Positions 54,370 to 62,192 of a DNA stretch of 64,000 nucleotides are shown here, one piece after another; the first letter of the stretch is position 1; every line of letters begins with the position of its first letter. A program made the translations under genes and the position numbers. Under the pieces are notes generated by a model. The model made no database searches and had not been told where the DNA came from. It was given only the letters and a program-made list of their open reading frames with translations. The DNA is from Pseudogemmatithrix spongiicola (GTDB taxonomy: Bacteria; Gemmatimonadota; Gemmatimonadetes; Gemmatimonadales; Gemmatimonadaceae), in the NCBI RefSeq assembly GCF_030623445.1, contig NZ_CP130613.1, forward strand, positions 3,100,001-3,164,000, given 5' to 3'.

Positions 54370-54450
54370 CCTAGGCTGGTTGCGGACGCCCCGCCCAACC
54401 CTTCTTATTGGAGCGGCTGCAGCAGAAGCACACGTTACTGCGACTACCCA

Positions 54451-54615
54451 ATGGCAAAGAAACGACGGACCATTGTTCCGAAGTTCGGAAGCGCCGCGCG
54501 CGGTGGCCCTACCCCGCCCGCTGGCACCGGGCCGCTGGCGCGCTCCCGCCCGCTCGACCGGCAAGCGGTGAAGCCGCAGGCCACGAGCGCGAAGTCGGGA
54601 CGCCGCGGACAATAG
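54451..54615 (+). CDS. Small basic protein (cassette 30), copy 2 of 3, variant
   Basis: 54 residues; differs from 25653-25817 by a few bases (for example TIVPKFG for TVVPKFG). Its cassette is interrupted by an IS30-type element between gene and attC30. Confidence 0.5.
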   Translation: MAKKRRTIVPKFGSAARGGPTPPAGTGPLARSRPLDRQAVKPQATSAKSGRRGQ

Positions 54616-54695
54616 TCGGCGCTCGACGCGCTCCTGGGATCGAGCGGGGAGCCGCGATGCCGATACCGATCGTGCGTTTCAGCCGGCGTCTGCGC

Positions 54696-55786
54696 TGTAG
54701 AGTCAACTTTGAAGTGCACCGGTGAGGGTTAGGCGGCATAGACTTCCGCCGGCGTTTTGAAGCCGAGTCGCTTGCGTGGCCGACGGTTGAGCTTGTCCGC
54801 GATGCGCTGGCAGTCGCGCTGCGTCAGCCCCTTCATCGAGCGACGCTTCGGCAGGTACTGCCGGATCAATCCGTTGGCGTTCTCGTTGCTGCCGCGCTCC
54901 CACGAGTGATGCGGCGTGGCGAAGTAACACTTCGCGTCGACGACCGCCTCGAGCTTTTCATAGGAGTGGAACTCCGTGCCGTTGTCGAGCGTCAGCGTGC
55001 GGACCGGCCGCGGCTGCGCCTCAATGAGCTGCCGGAGGCGGGCGTTCGTCTCCGGCGCCTGGCGTGAGTCGAGCTGCCCGATCGCGATGAAGCCTGACTT
55101 CCGCTCGACGAGCGTCAGGATGCACGCGGTGTCCGTCGTGCTCCCCATCACCGTGTCGCCTTCCCAATGCCCGAAGCGCGAGCGATTCTCGGCGCCGGCC
55201 GGCCGCGTCGAGATGTGCCGCTTCCCCGCAAGGCGTCCGCGGCTGTCGTAGGTGCCATAGCGCTTGCGCAGGTTCTTCGTCATCACGCGCAGGTGCGTGT
55301 ACAGCGTCCCGCCGCGTTCGCGGTCGGCGTGGATGTGCCGGTAGATCGACTCGTGGCTCGGCGTGCGAATCCCGAAGCGCGCATGGAACCCCACGATTTG
55401 CTCGGGGCTCCAGTCCTCGCGGATCCAGTGCTCGACGAAGGCCCATTCCTCGGCGGTGATCCGCGCGTTCCGGCGCGAGGCGCGTCGCCGCTCGTTGGTG
55501 TAGGACTGGGCGCGGTCGACCCAGTACGTGCGACCATCCGTGCGCCAGGCATTGCGGCGCACCTCGCGGCTGATGGTGCTGGGGGCACGCCCGAGCTCCC
55601 GTGCGATGGCGGCGCAGGAGTAGCCCAGCTTCCGCAGGGCCGAAATGGCGTACCTTTCTTCGTGGGTGATCTGGGTGTAGGTCATGGCTTCCTTTCTCTT
55701 GGCGGAGGATTGAAGCCTAGCCTGCCCCAGGTCACCTCACCCAGTTCGGGAACGGCAGAAGCCTGTGCACTTAGTATGTGAATGCG
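54696..55786 (-). mobile_element. Second IS30-type element (about 1.09 kb)
   Basis: Weak inverted ends (AAGTGCACCGG near 54716; its counterpart GTGCACTT near 55764). It is inserted 8 bases upstream of the attC30 TAAC. The intact cassette 7 reads GTCTGCGCAGTAAC through this point, so the site is located; GCGC on both sides is a possible duplication. Confidence 0.75.
54729..55685 (-). CDS. IS30-family transposase (second type)
   Basis: 318 residues (MTYTQITHEERYAISALRKL...). HTH (YSCAAIARELGRAPSTISREV), then GHWEGDTVMG, LTLDNGTEFHSY and the Glu in GSNENANGLIRQYLP give the full IS30 DDE set. Only distantly like the 386-residue IS30 copies. Confidence 0.92.
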   Translation of the reverse strand: MTYTQITHEERYAISALRKLGYSCAAIARELGRAPSTISREVRRNAWRTDGRTYWVDRAQSYTNERRRASRRNARITAEEWAFVEHWIREDWSPEQIVGFHARFGIRTPSHESIYRHIHADRERGGTLYTHLRVMTKNLRKRYGTYDSRGRLAGKRHISTRPAGAENRSRFGHWEGDTVMGSTTDTACILTLVERKSGFIAIGQLDSRQAPETNARLRQLIEAQPRPVRTLTLDNGTEFHSYEKLEAVVDAKCYFATPHHSWERGSNENANGLIRQYLPKRRSMKGLTQRDCQRIADKLNRRPRKRLGFKTPAEVYAA

Positions 55787-55790
55787 CGCG

Positions 55791-55935
55791 CAGTAACGTC
55801 GCTTGCTGCTGATGGTCGCGGGTGCGGTAGCGGGGCTGGGGCGGTCGCCCTCGGGCGAGCGGGGACGGTGCGGTCTGGCGACCGCCCCACCCCCGCATTC
55901 TATTGAAGCGTCCACAGCAGAAGCACACGTTATAC
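55791..55935 (+). repeat. attC30 (class iv, 145 bp)
   Basis: TAAC at 55794, GTTA at 55929. The site is complete despite the element just upstream. Confidence 0.92.
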
Positions 55936-56000
55936 CGAGCCGTGCAAGCGGACAGCTATTGGGCTATCTTGATTCGACGCCTCGACACCGGACGAGACCT

Positions 56001-56237
56001 ATGGTGCGCTCCCCCGATACCCTAGAACGCGAACTCCTGCACCTGCCGAAGGCCGACCGTGCGCGGCTGGCACAGGTGCTGCTCGCGAGCCTCCACGCGG
56101 AAGAGGCCGCGGCCTCGCCTGCCGAGGTCGAGGCCGCTTGGGAAGCAGAGATCGCGCGCCGCGTGGACGAGTTGCGCAGCGGGACCGTGGCCGGCATCCC
56201 CGCGGAGCAAGTATTCGCGGAAGTACTCGACCGATAA
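56001..56237 (+). CDS. Putative addiction-module antitoxin (cassette 31), duplicate
   Basis: 78 residues, identical to 30210-30446 (offset 25791). Confidence 0.8.
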   Translation: MVRSPDTLERELLHLPKADRARLAQVLLASLHAEEAAASPAEVEAAWEAEIARRVDELRSGTVAGIPAEQVFAEVLDR

Positions 56238-56245
56238 GCCCGGCC

Positions 56246-56566
56246 GTGCTGCGGTCGGTCGTTTTCCATCCCGAAGCCCGAATCGAGTTCCGCGCCGCGG
56301 TCGCTGAGTACGAGGCAGAGCGCGACGGGCTGGGGCGCGCGATGGCCCGAGAGGTGCGCGAGCTGGTCGAGCTCGCGCGCGCGTTCCCCCAGATGGGATC
56401 GCCCTACTCCGTGCCAGGGGTTCGTCGGCTCTTCCCCCGCACGTTCCCGTACGCCCTCGCCTATCTCGTAGTGGACGACACCTTGTTCATCGTGGCCGTC
56501 GCGCACGGCCGGCGCGAGCCCGACTACTGGCACAAACGGCTCTCGGCACCGACGGGGCCGGTATAA
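56246..56566 (+). CDS. RelE/ParE-type toxin (cassette 31), duplicate
   Basis: 106 residues, identical to 30455-30775; stop TAA in attC31. Confidence 0.85.
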   Translation: MLRSVVFHPEARIEFRAAVAEYEAERDGLGRAMAREVRELVELARAFPQMGSPYSVPGVRRLFPRTFPYALAYLVVDDTLFIVAVAHGRREPDYWHKRLSAPTGPV

Positions 56567-56656
56567 CGACGCTTGCTGCCGACGGCCACTTTTCGGTAGC
56601 GCGGGCTGCGCCCGCGCGTTCTATTGGAGTGTCCGCAGCAGAAGCTCACGTTACTG
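56561..56656 (+). repeat. attC31 (short class v, 96 bp)
   Basis: TAAC at 56564, GTTA at 56650; same as attC15. Confidence 0.9.
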
Positions 56657-56666
56657 CGACTACCTA

Positions 56667-56831
56667 ATGGCAAAGAAACGACGGACCGTTGTTCCGAAGT
56701 TCGGAAGCGCCGCGCGCGGTGGCCCTACCCCGCCCGCTGGCACCGGACCGCTGGCGCGCTCCCGCCCGCTCGATCGGCAAGCGGTGAAGCCGCAGGCCAC
56801 GAGCGCGAAGTCGGGACGCCGCGGACAATAG
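56667..56831 (+). CDS. Small basic protein (cassette 32), copy 3 of 3
   Basis: 54 residues, identical to 25653-25817; the entire cassette matches (offset 31014). Confidence 0.5.
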   Translation: MAKKRRTVVPKFGSAARGGPTPPAGTGPLARSRPLDRQAVKPQATSAKSGRRGQ

Positions 56832-56910
56832 GGGACGCTCGACGTTCCCTTAGGATCGAGCGGGGAGCCGCGATGCCAATACCGACCGTGCGTTTCAGCC
56901 GGCGTCTGCG

Positions 56911-57055
56911 CAGTAACGTCGCTTGCTGCTGATGGTCGCGGGTGCGGTAGCGGGGCTGGGGCGGTCGCCCCGGGGCGAGCGGGGACGGTGCGGTCTGGCG
57001 ACCGCCCCACCCCCGCATTCTATTGAAGCGTCCACAGCAGAAGCACACGTTAGGT
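56911..57055 (+). repeat. attC32 (class iv, 145 bp), last attC
   Basis: TAAC at 56914, GTTA at 57049; same as attC7. Confidence 0.92.
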
Positions 57056-57074
57056 TGACATCCATCATCGCATC

Positions 57075-57358
57075 GTGGCCGAGCCTGCAACAACTCAACA
57101 TTCTCGTTTTGTAAGGGCGCCGCGCCGGCACTCCGAAGTTGCCGCGCTTGCCGAGGCTCCACCTCGCGACAGCCGAGATGCAGTCCTTCATCTCGCTCGG
57201 CTGATTAAGTCGCGACCTGCCTTCCACGGTGAAGACCTGACGCCGCGGCTGCTCCATTTGTCGGAGAGGCTGAACAGCCGGCTCGACCCTAGCCTGCGCG
57301 TGACGGCGACAGAGTTTGATGCCGCTCTCGCCTTCGAAGCCGATTCTGAGCTCCTAGG
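57075..57358 (+). pseudogene. Truncated cassette 33 gene
   Basis: A GTG-started frame of about 94 residues (SEVAALAEAPPRDSRDAVLH...) runs to the IS481 left end at 57359 and loses its C-terminus, stop and attC there. No family was recognised. Confidence 0.5.
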
Positions 57359-58374
57359 TCTTATTGCTCAGGAGGTTGTTCACAGGGCGTAGCCTCACCA
57401 AGCTGGGGTTGTCGAGACACGCAACCGGCAACGCCAGAGGCCCTGTGAACACCCACAAGAATGCACGACTCACCCCGTACGCGCGACGGGAGGCCTGCCG
57501 CCGCGTGTGGGCCGGTACGCCCGTCGCCCAGGTCGCCCGCGCCTTCGGTGTGTCGCGGCAGACCATCTACAAGTGGCTGCGCCGCCGCGCGGAGGTCGAG
57601 ACGCGCTCGTCGCGGCCGCATCACTCGCCGACGCGCCTGAAGCGCCGCTACCGCCGGCAGATCCTCAAGCGGCGGCGGCAGCGGTGGTCGAGCCGCCGCA
57701 TCGCGCAGCACACGGGCCTGCCACTCTCGAGCGTCGGCCGCGAGCTGCGCCGCCTGGGGCTCGGGCGCCTGCCGCGTGTCGAGCCCCCGCGGCGCCTCGT
57801 GCGCTACGAACGGGCGCGGCCCGGCGAGCTCGTGCACCTCGACGTCAAGAAGCTCGGGCGCATCGGCGTCGTCGGGCACCGCATCCACGGGGACCGCACC
57901 CGCCGCACGCGCGGACGCGGCTGGGAGTTCGTGCACGTCGCCATCGACGACCACACGCGCATCGCGTACGTCGAGGTCTTGCCTGACGAGACGGCACCGA
58001 CCGCGGCGGCCTTCCTCGCGCGCGCGGTCGCCTGGTACGCGGCGCTCGGCATCGTCGTCGAGCGCATCCTCACCGACAACGGCAGCTGCTACCGCGCGCT
58101 CCCCTTCGCGGAGCAGGCGCTCACGCTCGGCGTCGGCCAGCGCTTCACGCGCCCGTATCGGCCGCAGACGAACGGCAAGGCGGAGCGCTTCATCCGCACG
58201 CTGCTCGCGGAGTGGGCCTATGAACGCCCGTACGGCCGCTCCGGCTGGCGGACCCGCGCGCTCCCGCACTATCTCTCCTTCTACAACACCGAGCGCCGCC
58301 ACAGCGCGCTCGGCGATCGCACCCCGGCCCAGCGACTCGCCCTCTACCTGTCAACAACGTGCTAGGTCATTACA
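57359..58374 (+). mobile_element. IS481-family element D (about 1016 bp)
   Basis: The left end (TCTTATTGCTCAGGAGG) follows CCTAGG; the right end (complement TGTAATGACCTAGCACG) is followed by GCTGTC, not CCTAGG. One target copy is missing. Only 2 bases separate it from element E. Confidence 0.8.
57445..58365 (+). CDS. IS481-family transposase (element D)
   Basis: 306 residues from GTG 57445 (MNTHKNARLTPYARREA). The HTH, HLDVKKLGR, ILTDNGSCYRA and TNGKAERFIRT core is complete; closest to the element C transposase. Confidence 0.9.
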   Translation: MNTHKNARLTPYARREACRRVWAGTPVAQVARAFGVSRQTIYKWLRRRAEVETRSSRPHHSPTRLKRRYRRQILKRRRQRWSSRRIAQHTGLPLSSVGRELRRLGLGRLPRVEPPRRLVRYERARPGELVHLDVKKLGRIGVVGHRIHGDRTRRTRGRGWEFVHVAIDDHTRIAYVEVLPDETAPTAAAFLARAVAWYAALGIVVERILTDNGSCYRALPFAEQALTLGVGQRFTRPYRPQTNGKAERFIRTLLAEWAYERPYGRSGWRTRALPHYLSFYNTERRHSALGDRTPAQRLALYLSTTC

Positions 58375-58376
58375 GC

Positions 58377-59410
58377 TGTCGGTTCTAAGGACGTTGTTCA
58401 CGCTGCATGAGGAAGTGGAGCAGCGGCGGGACGCGGCCGAGCGACCGGTGCGGCCGTTCGACGTTGTAGCAATCTAGGAAGTCGGGCAGCGCCGCGTTGC
58501 GGTGCGCCGAGGTCCGGTATGGCTTCTTGTAGGCCCAGCGGCGGAGCGCGGTCTGGATGAAGCGCTCCGCCTTGCCGTTCGTCTGCGGGCGGTAGGGCTT
58601 GGTGCGCAGGTGCCGGATCCCGTGCGCGGCCAGCGCGGCCTGCACCGCGTGGCTCGTGTACGCCTTGGCGTTGTCGGTCATCACACCGGTGACGGCGATG
58701 CCCAGCTGCGCAAACCAGCGGCGCGCCGCCTCGAGGAAGCGGGTGCACGCCGCCGCGTCCTGTGTCGGCAGCAGCGCCGCGTACGCGAGCCGCGTCGCGT
58801 CGTCGACCGCGACGTGGAGATGGTCCTGCCCGAGCCCCCGACGGCGGCCGACCTTCGAGCGGTTGCCGTGCGCGCGATGGCCCGCCGTGACGAAGCGATC
58901 GAGGGCCTTCGTGTCGACATGCACGAGCTCGCCGGGCGTCTCGCGCTGGTAGCGCGGCCCGCCCGTCGCCCCCGGGCCCTTCAGCCGGCCCTGGCCCGCG
59001 CGCGTGAGGACCCGGCCCACGGTCGAGACCGCGAGCCCGAGCCGCTCCGCGATCTCCGGCCCGGTGAGCCGCGTCGCGCGCAGGCGGAGAATCCGCTCGA
59101 TGAGCGCCGGCCGCGTGGCGGTCGGCGAGCGATGCGGGCGCGAGGAGCGGTCGGCCAGCGCCGCCCAGCCCCCGGCCGCGAAGCGGCGCAGCCACTTGTA
59201 AGCCGTGCTCGGGCTGATGTGGAGGGCCGCGGCGACGGCGCGCACCGGCTCGCCGTCGAGGACCACCCGGCGGACGAGCTCGGCTCGCCCCCAGGCGGTC
59301 AATCGCGCATTGTTGTGGATGTTCACTGAGGCCTCTGGCTGAAGGTTGGGTGGCTCGCACCTCCAGCTTCCTCAGTTATGCCTCAGTGAACAACCTCTTT
59401 AGAACCGACA
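58377..59410 (-). mobile_element. IS481-family element E (1034 bp)
   Basis: Inverted ends TGTCGGTTCTAAGGACG and complement TGTCGGTTCTAAAGAGG. The right flank is CCTAGC (59411-59416); the left flank is TACAGC, so the left target copy is mostly lost. Confidence 0.85.
58385..59326 (-). CDS. IS481-family transposase (element E)
   Basis: 313 residues from GTG 59326 (MNIHNNARLTAWGRAEL). HTH (RAVAAALHISPSTAYKWL), HVDTKALDRF, VMTDNAKAY and TNGKAERFIQT; the middle Asp is followed by NAK instead of the NGS seen in A, C and D. Confidence 0.9.
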   Translation of the reverse strand: MNIHNNARLTAWGRAELVRRVVLDGEPVRAVAAALHISPSTAYKWLRRFAAGGWAALADRSSRPHRSPTATRPALIERILRLRATRLTGPEIAERLGLAVSTVGRVLTRAGQGRLKGPGATGGPRYQRETPGELVHVDTKALDRFVTAGHRAHGNRSKVGRRRGLGQDHLHVAVDDATRLAYAALLPTQDAAACTRFLEAARRWFAQLGIAVTGVMTDNAKAYTSHAVQAALAAHGIRHLRTKPYRPQTNGKAERFIQTALRRWAYKKPYRTSAHRNAALPDFLDCYNVERPHRSLGRVPPLLHFLMQREQRP

Positions 59411-59411
59411 C

Positions 59412-62093
59412 CTAGCGCGGCCCGCGCTCCAGCGCCATCACCCAGACATCCGCCTCGTCGTCCGCCAACGAGAAGAACACCCGACGATCGTCGACAGCAA
59501 AGCGCTGGATGCGCTGCACCCACCCCGCGCCATCCAGGCGCATCACCAGGCGCGACGCACCGCCGCCCACGGACACGGCGCGGATCGCGTTCCCGCGCGT
59601 CGGATCGGCCGTGAGGTAATAGACCTCCTGCGCCCCGCGCCCCCACGCCACGCTGCGCACGGCACCTTCGCCGCGCCCGCCGACGATGCGCAGGCCGACC
59701 CCATCCGGCGTGGACGGCACGCTCAGATCGAGCAGCGCAACGCCATCGCGATCCGCCCAAGCGATCCATCGCCCGTCGGGCGACCAGCGCTGGTACGCCG
59801 CCGTGCGCGTGCCGCTGAACGTGCGTTGCACGGGTTCACCCCAGAGGCCGTCCGCATTGCGCGCAACGGTGAACACCTCGCGCGCCGCCTGCGGAGCCGT
59901 CCCCGAGAACGCGAGCTGCTGCCCATCGGGCGCCCAGTCCGGGAAGTAATCCTGGCCATCGCCCGCCGTGACCTGCCGGAGGTTGCGGCCATCGGCATCC
60001 ATCACGAACAGGTCGCGCGTCCCGTTGCGCACGGAGTAGAAGGCAATCTCGCGACCATCCGGCGAGAACGTCGGGCCGAAGTCGTCGGCGGACTCGCGCG
60101 TGAGCGGTACGGGTTCGCCCCCCTCGAGCGACTGCTTGAAGATGTCTTGGTTGCCGAGTCGGTTCGAATCGTAGAGCAGCCAGCGGCCGTCGTCCGAGAC
60201 ATCCATCGCCTCGATGACCTGCGCGCCGGTCGTGAACTGCCGCGCGGCGCTGGACGGCGTCGGGCCGTCGCGCGAGAGTGGCGCGACCCAGACGTTCGAG
60301 CGGAGACGGAGGATGCTGTACGCCATGCGCGACGCGTCGGCCGTGAGGCTGACTGAGTACGCGCCGAGTCCGGTGCTGAGCCGCGTCGGTTCGCCTTGCG
60401 GCGTGAGGTCCGGAGTGAGCGCGAGCTGGTAGATGTCCCGCACGCCGCCGAGGTCGGCCACCAACAGGAGGCTGCGCCCGTCGGGAGTCCAGCGCGGACT
60501 CGCATGCATGTGCGTCGCCGCCGTCAGCTGACGCGATTCACCGCCCGCCGCCGGCACGATGGCAATCGCGCTCGGTGCGATGTTGCCGACGTCGCCGATG
60601 TACGTGGCATTCTCGTCCACGTATGCTACCCAGCGCCCGTCCGGCGAGAACACCGGCGAGTGCGCGGCGCGCGCGGCCACCAACTGCTGAGGCTCGCCGC
60701 CGGATACGGCACGCGTCCAGATGCCGCGCTCGTCGGCGTAGACCAGCGCATTGCCGTCCGGTGACCACGCCGGCGTGATCAGCGTACGGCCCGGCTCGGC
60801 GACCGCCCGATCGATCGCGCCACCGAGCGCGGACACGACGTAGATGCCGTCGGGGCCCGTGAACGCGAGGCGCGCGCCGTCCGGCGACCACGCCGGCCCG
60901 CGATGGCTGCCCGGCAGCGCGTCGGACAGCGCCACGCGTCCACCGCCTTCCACTTGGCGCACATAGATGCGCAGGCGCCCGAACACCCCCGCGGCATACG
61001 CCACGAAGCGCCCATCCGGCGAGATCGCCGCATCGAGCTCAAGCTCCGGCTCGGCGCTGACCTGCACCGTGGCACCCAAGACGAAGGGGGCCGTTCCGCC
61101 GTCCGCGCCTTTCGTGAGTGCGTATACCGCACCGACGGCGGCGAGCGCAGCGATCGCGCCCACCCACAGCCATCGCCGACCGCTCGATGCGGGGCGGAGC
61201 ACGGGCATCGCGCCCGTCGGCGTGGTCATCTCATCGAGCGCCGCGAGCACCTCGTCGGCGTTCTGCGGCCGATCCGCCGGCTTCTTCTCCAGGCAGCGCA
61301 TCACCAGCTCGGCGAGTGCGGCCGGCACGTCCTCGCGCAGCGTTTCGATCGGCACCGGCGGCTGGTGGACATGTGCCTCGAGCACCTTCTGCAGGTTGTT
61401 CGGCGCGAACGGGACGTGCCCGCTGAGCAGCTCGTAGGCCATGCAACCGAACGAGTAGAGATCGGCGCGATGGTCGAGGTCCGGTGCCCCGGTGGCCTGC
61501 TCGGGACTCATGTACGCGAAGGTGCCCAGCGCCATGCCAACCGACGTCACCCACGCAGGCCCTTGATCGCCGTTCGAAGGCACCGCGGCGTTATCGCGGG
61601 CCTTCGCGACGCCGAAGTCCGTCACGACGGCGACGCCGCCCGAGACGATGACGTTGTCGGGCTTGATGTCCCGATGCACCACGCCTTCGGCGTGCGCGTG
61701 GGCGAGTGCGGCAGCGACGTCGCGTAGCACCCGCACCGTGTCGCTGAACGGCAGTCGCTTCTCGCGGGTCAGCGTGGCACGCAGCGATTCGCCCTTGACG
61801 AAGGGCATCGTGTAGAACGGCAGGCCGTCGACCTCGCCGACGCTGAGCAGCGGCACGATGTGTGGATGCGCCAGCCGCGCTGCGAACTGGATCTCGCGGC
61901 GGAAGCGCTCCACGGAGACCGGCGTGCCCATCCACGACGGCAGCAGCTTGACCACGATCCGTCGCCCGAGCGCCGTCTCGAGCGCCACGAAGGTGTGCGA
62001 CATGCCGCCGCCGCCGAGTTCGCGCTCGACCTCAAAACCGGGGCCGAGGGCGTCCTGCAGGCGGGTAAGGAGGGAACTCATCGCGACAAACAT
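59412..62093 (-). CDS. Ser/Thr protein kinase with TolB-like propeller C-terminus
   Basis: 893 residues (ATG 62093; ATG 62081 is equally possible). Kinase domain about 19-290: GGGGMS loop, IVVKLL lysine, HRDIKPDN and DFGVAKA. Transmembrane helix about 309-330 (WLWVGAIAALAAVGAVYAL). The rest is PD40/TolB-like blades with repeated SPDGR motifs, predicted outside the cytoplasm. Its TAG stop lies inside the target duplication of element E, so the insertion just spared the gene. Confidence 0.88.
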   Translation of the reverse strand: MFVAMSSLLTRLQDALGPGFEVERELGGGGMSHTFVALETALGRRIVVKLLPSWMGTPVSVERFRREIQFAARLAHPHIVPLLSVGEVDGLPFYTMPFVKGESLRATLTREKRLPFSDTVRVLRDVAAALAHAHAEGVVHRDIKPDNVIVSGGVAVVTDFGVAKARDNAAVPSNGDQGPAWVTSVGMALGTFAYMSPEQATGAPDLDHRADLYSFGCMAYELLSGHVPFAPNNLQKVLEAHVHQPPVPIETLREDVPAALAELVMRCLEKKPADRPQNADEVLAALDEMTTPTGAMPVLRPASSGRRWLWVGAIAALAAVGAVYALTKGADGGTAPFVLGATVQVSAEPELELDAAISPDGRFVAYAAGVFGRLRIYVRQVEGGGRVALSDALPGSHRGPAWSPDGARLAFTGPDGIYVVSALGGAIDRAVAEPGRTLITPAWSPDGNALVYADERGIWTRAVSGGEPQQLVAARAAHSPVFSPDGRWVAYVDENATYIGDVGNIAPSAIAIVPAAGGESRQLTAATHMHASPRWTPDGRSLLLVADLGGVRDIYQLALTPDLTPQGEPTRLSTGLGAYSVSLTADASRMAYSILRLRSNVWVAPLSRDGPTPSSAARQFTTGAQVIEAMDVSDDGRWLLYDSNRLGNQDIFKQSLEGGEPVPLTRESADDFGPTFSPDGREIAFYSVRNGTRDLFVMDADGRNLRQVTAGDGQDYFPDWAPDGQQLAFSGTAPQAAREVFTVARNADGLWGEPVQRTFSGTRTAAYQRWSPDGRWIAWADRDGVALLDLSVPSTPDGVGLRIVGGRGEGAVRSVAWGRGAQEVYYLTADPTRGNAIRAVSVGGGASRLVMRLDGAGWVQRIQRFAVDDRRVFFSLADDEADVWVMALERGPR

Positions 62094-62192
62094 CCCACGG
62101 GGCCTGCGGGGACGCTAGGCGGATCCCCTTTCGCCGAGGGCGGGGTCGACGCCACATTGCCTCCATCCCTCAAGACCACTCTTGGAGCCTCG

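Larger units (their letters stand above)
53282..54440 (+). repeat. attC29 (class iii), split by IS481 element C
   Basis: TAAC at 53285, GTTA at 54434; 136 bp after removing the element and one duplication. The insertion is at the apical CCTAGG. Confidence 0.9.
20539..57358 (+). mobile_element. Integron gene-cassette array without integrase (CALIN-type)
   Basis: Thirty-two attC sites share the left box TAACGNCGCTTGCTGCCGA and right box GCAGCAGAAGCACACGTTA, spaced mostly 0.3-1 kb apart. Each is preceded by one or two + strand genes. All intact cassettes obey head/tail complementarity. No tyrosine recombinase of the IntI type is encoded anywhere in the window, upstream or downstream. Several insertion sequences lie in the attC sites, and the right end is lost at an IS481 junction. 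Confidence 0.93.

Noticed and set aside
21349-57055. A CRISPR array, because of regularly recurring similar sequences
   Set aside because: The repeats are 95-145 bp imperfect hairpins with whole genes between them, and no cas genes are present; they fit attC sites.
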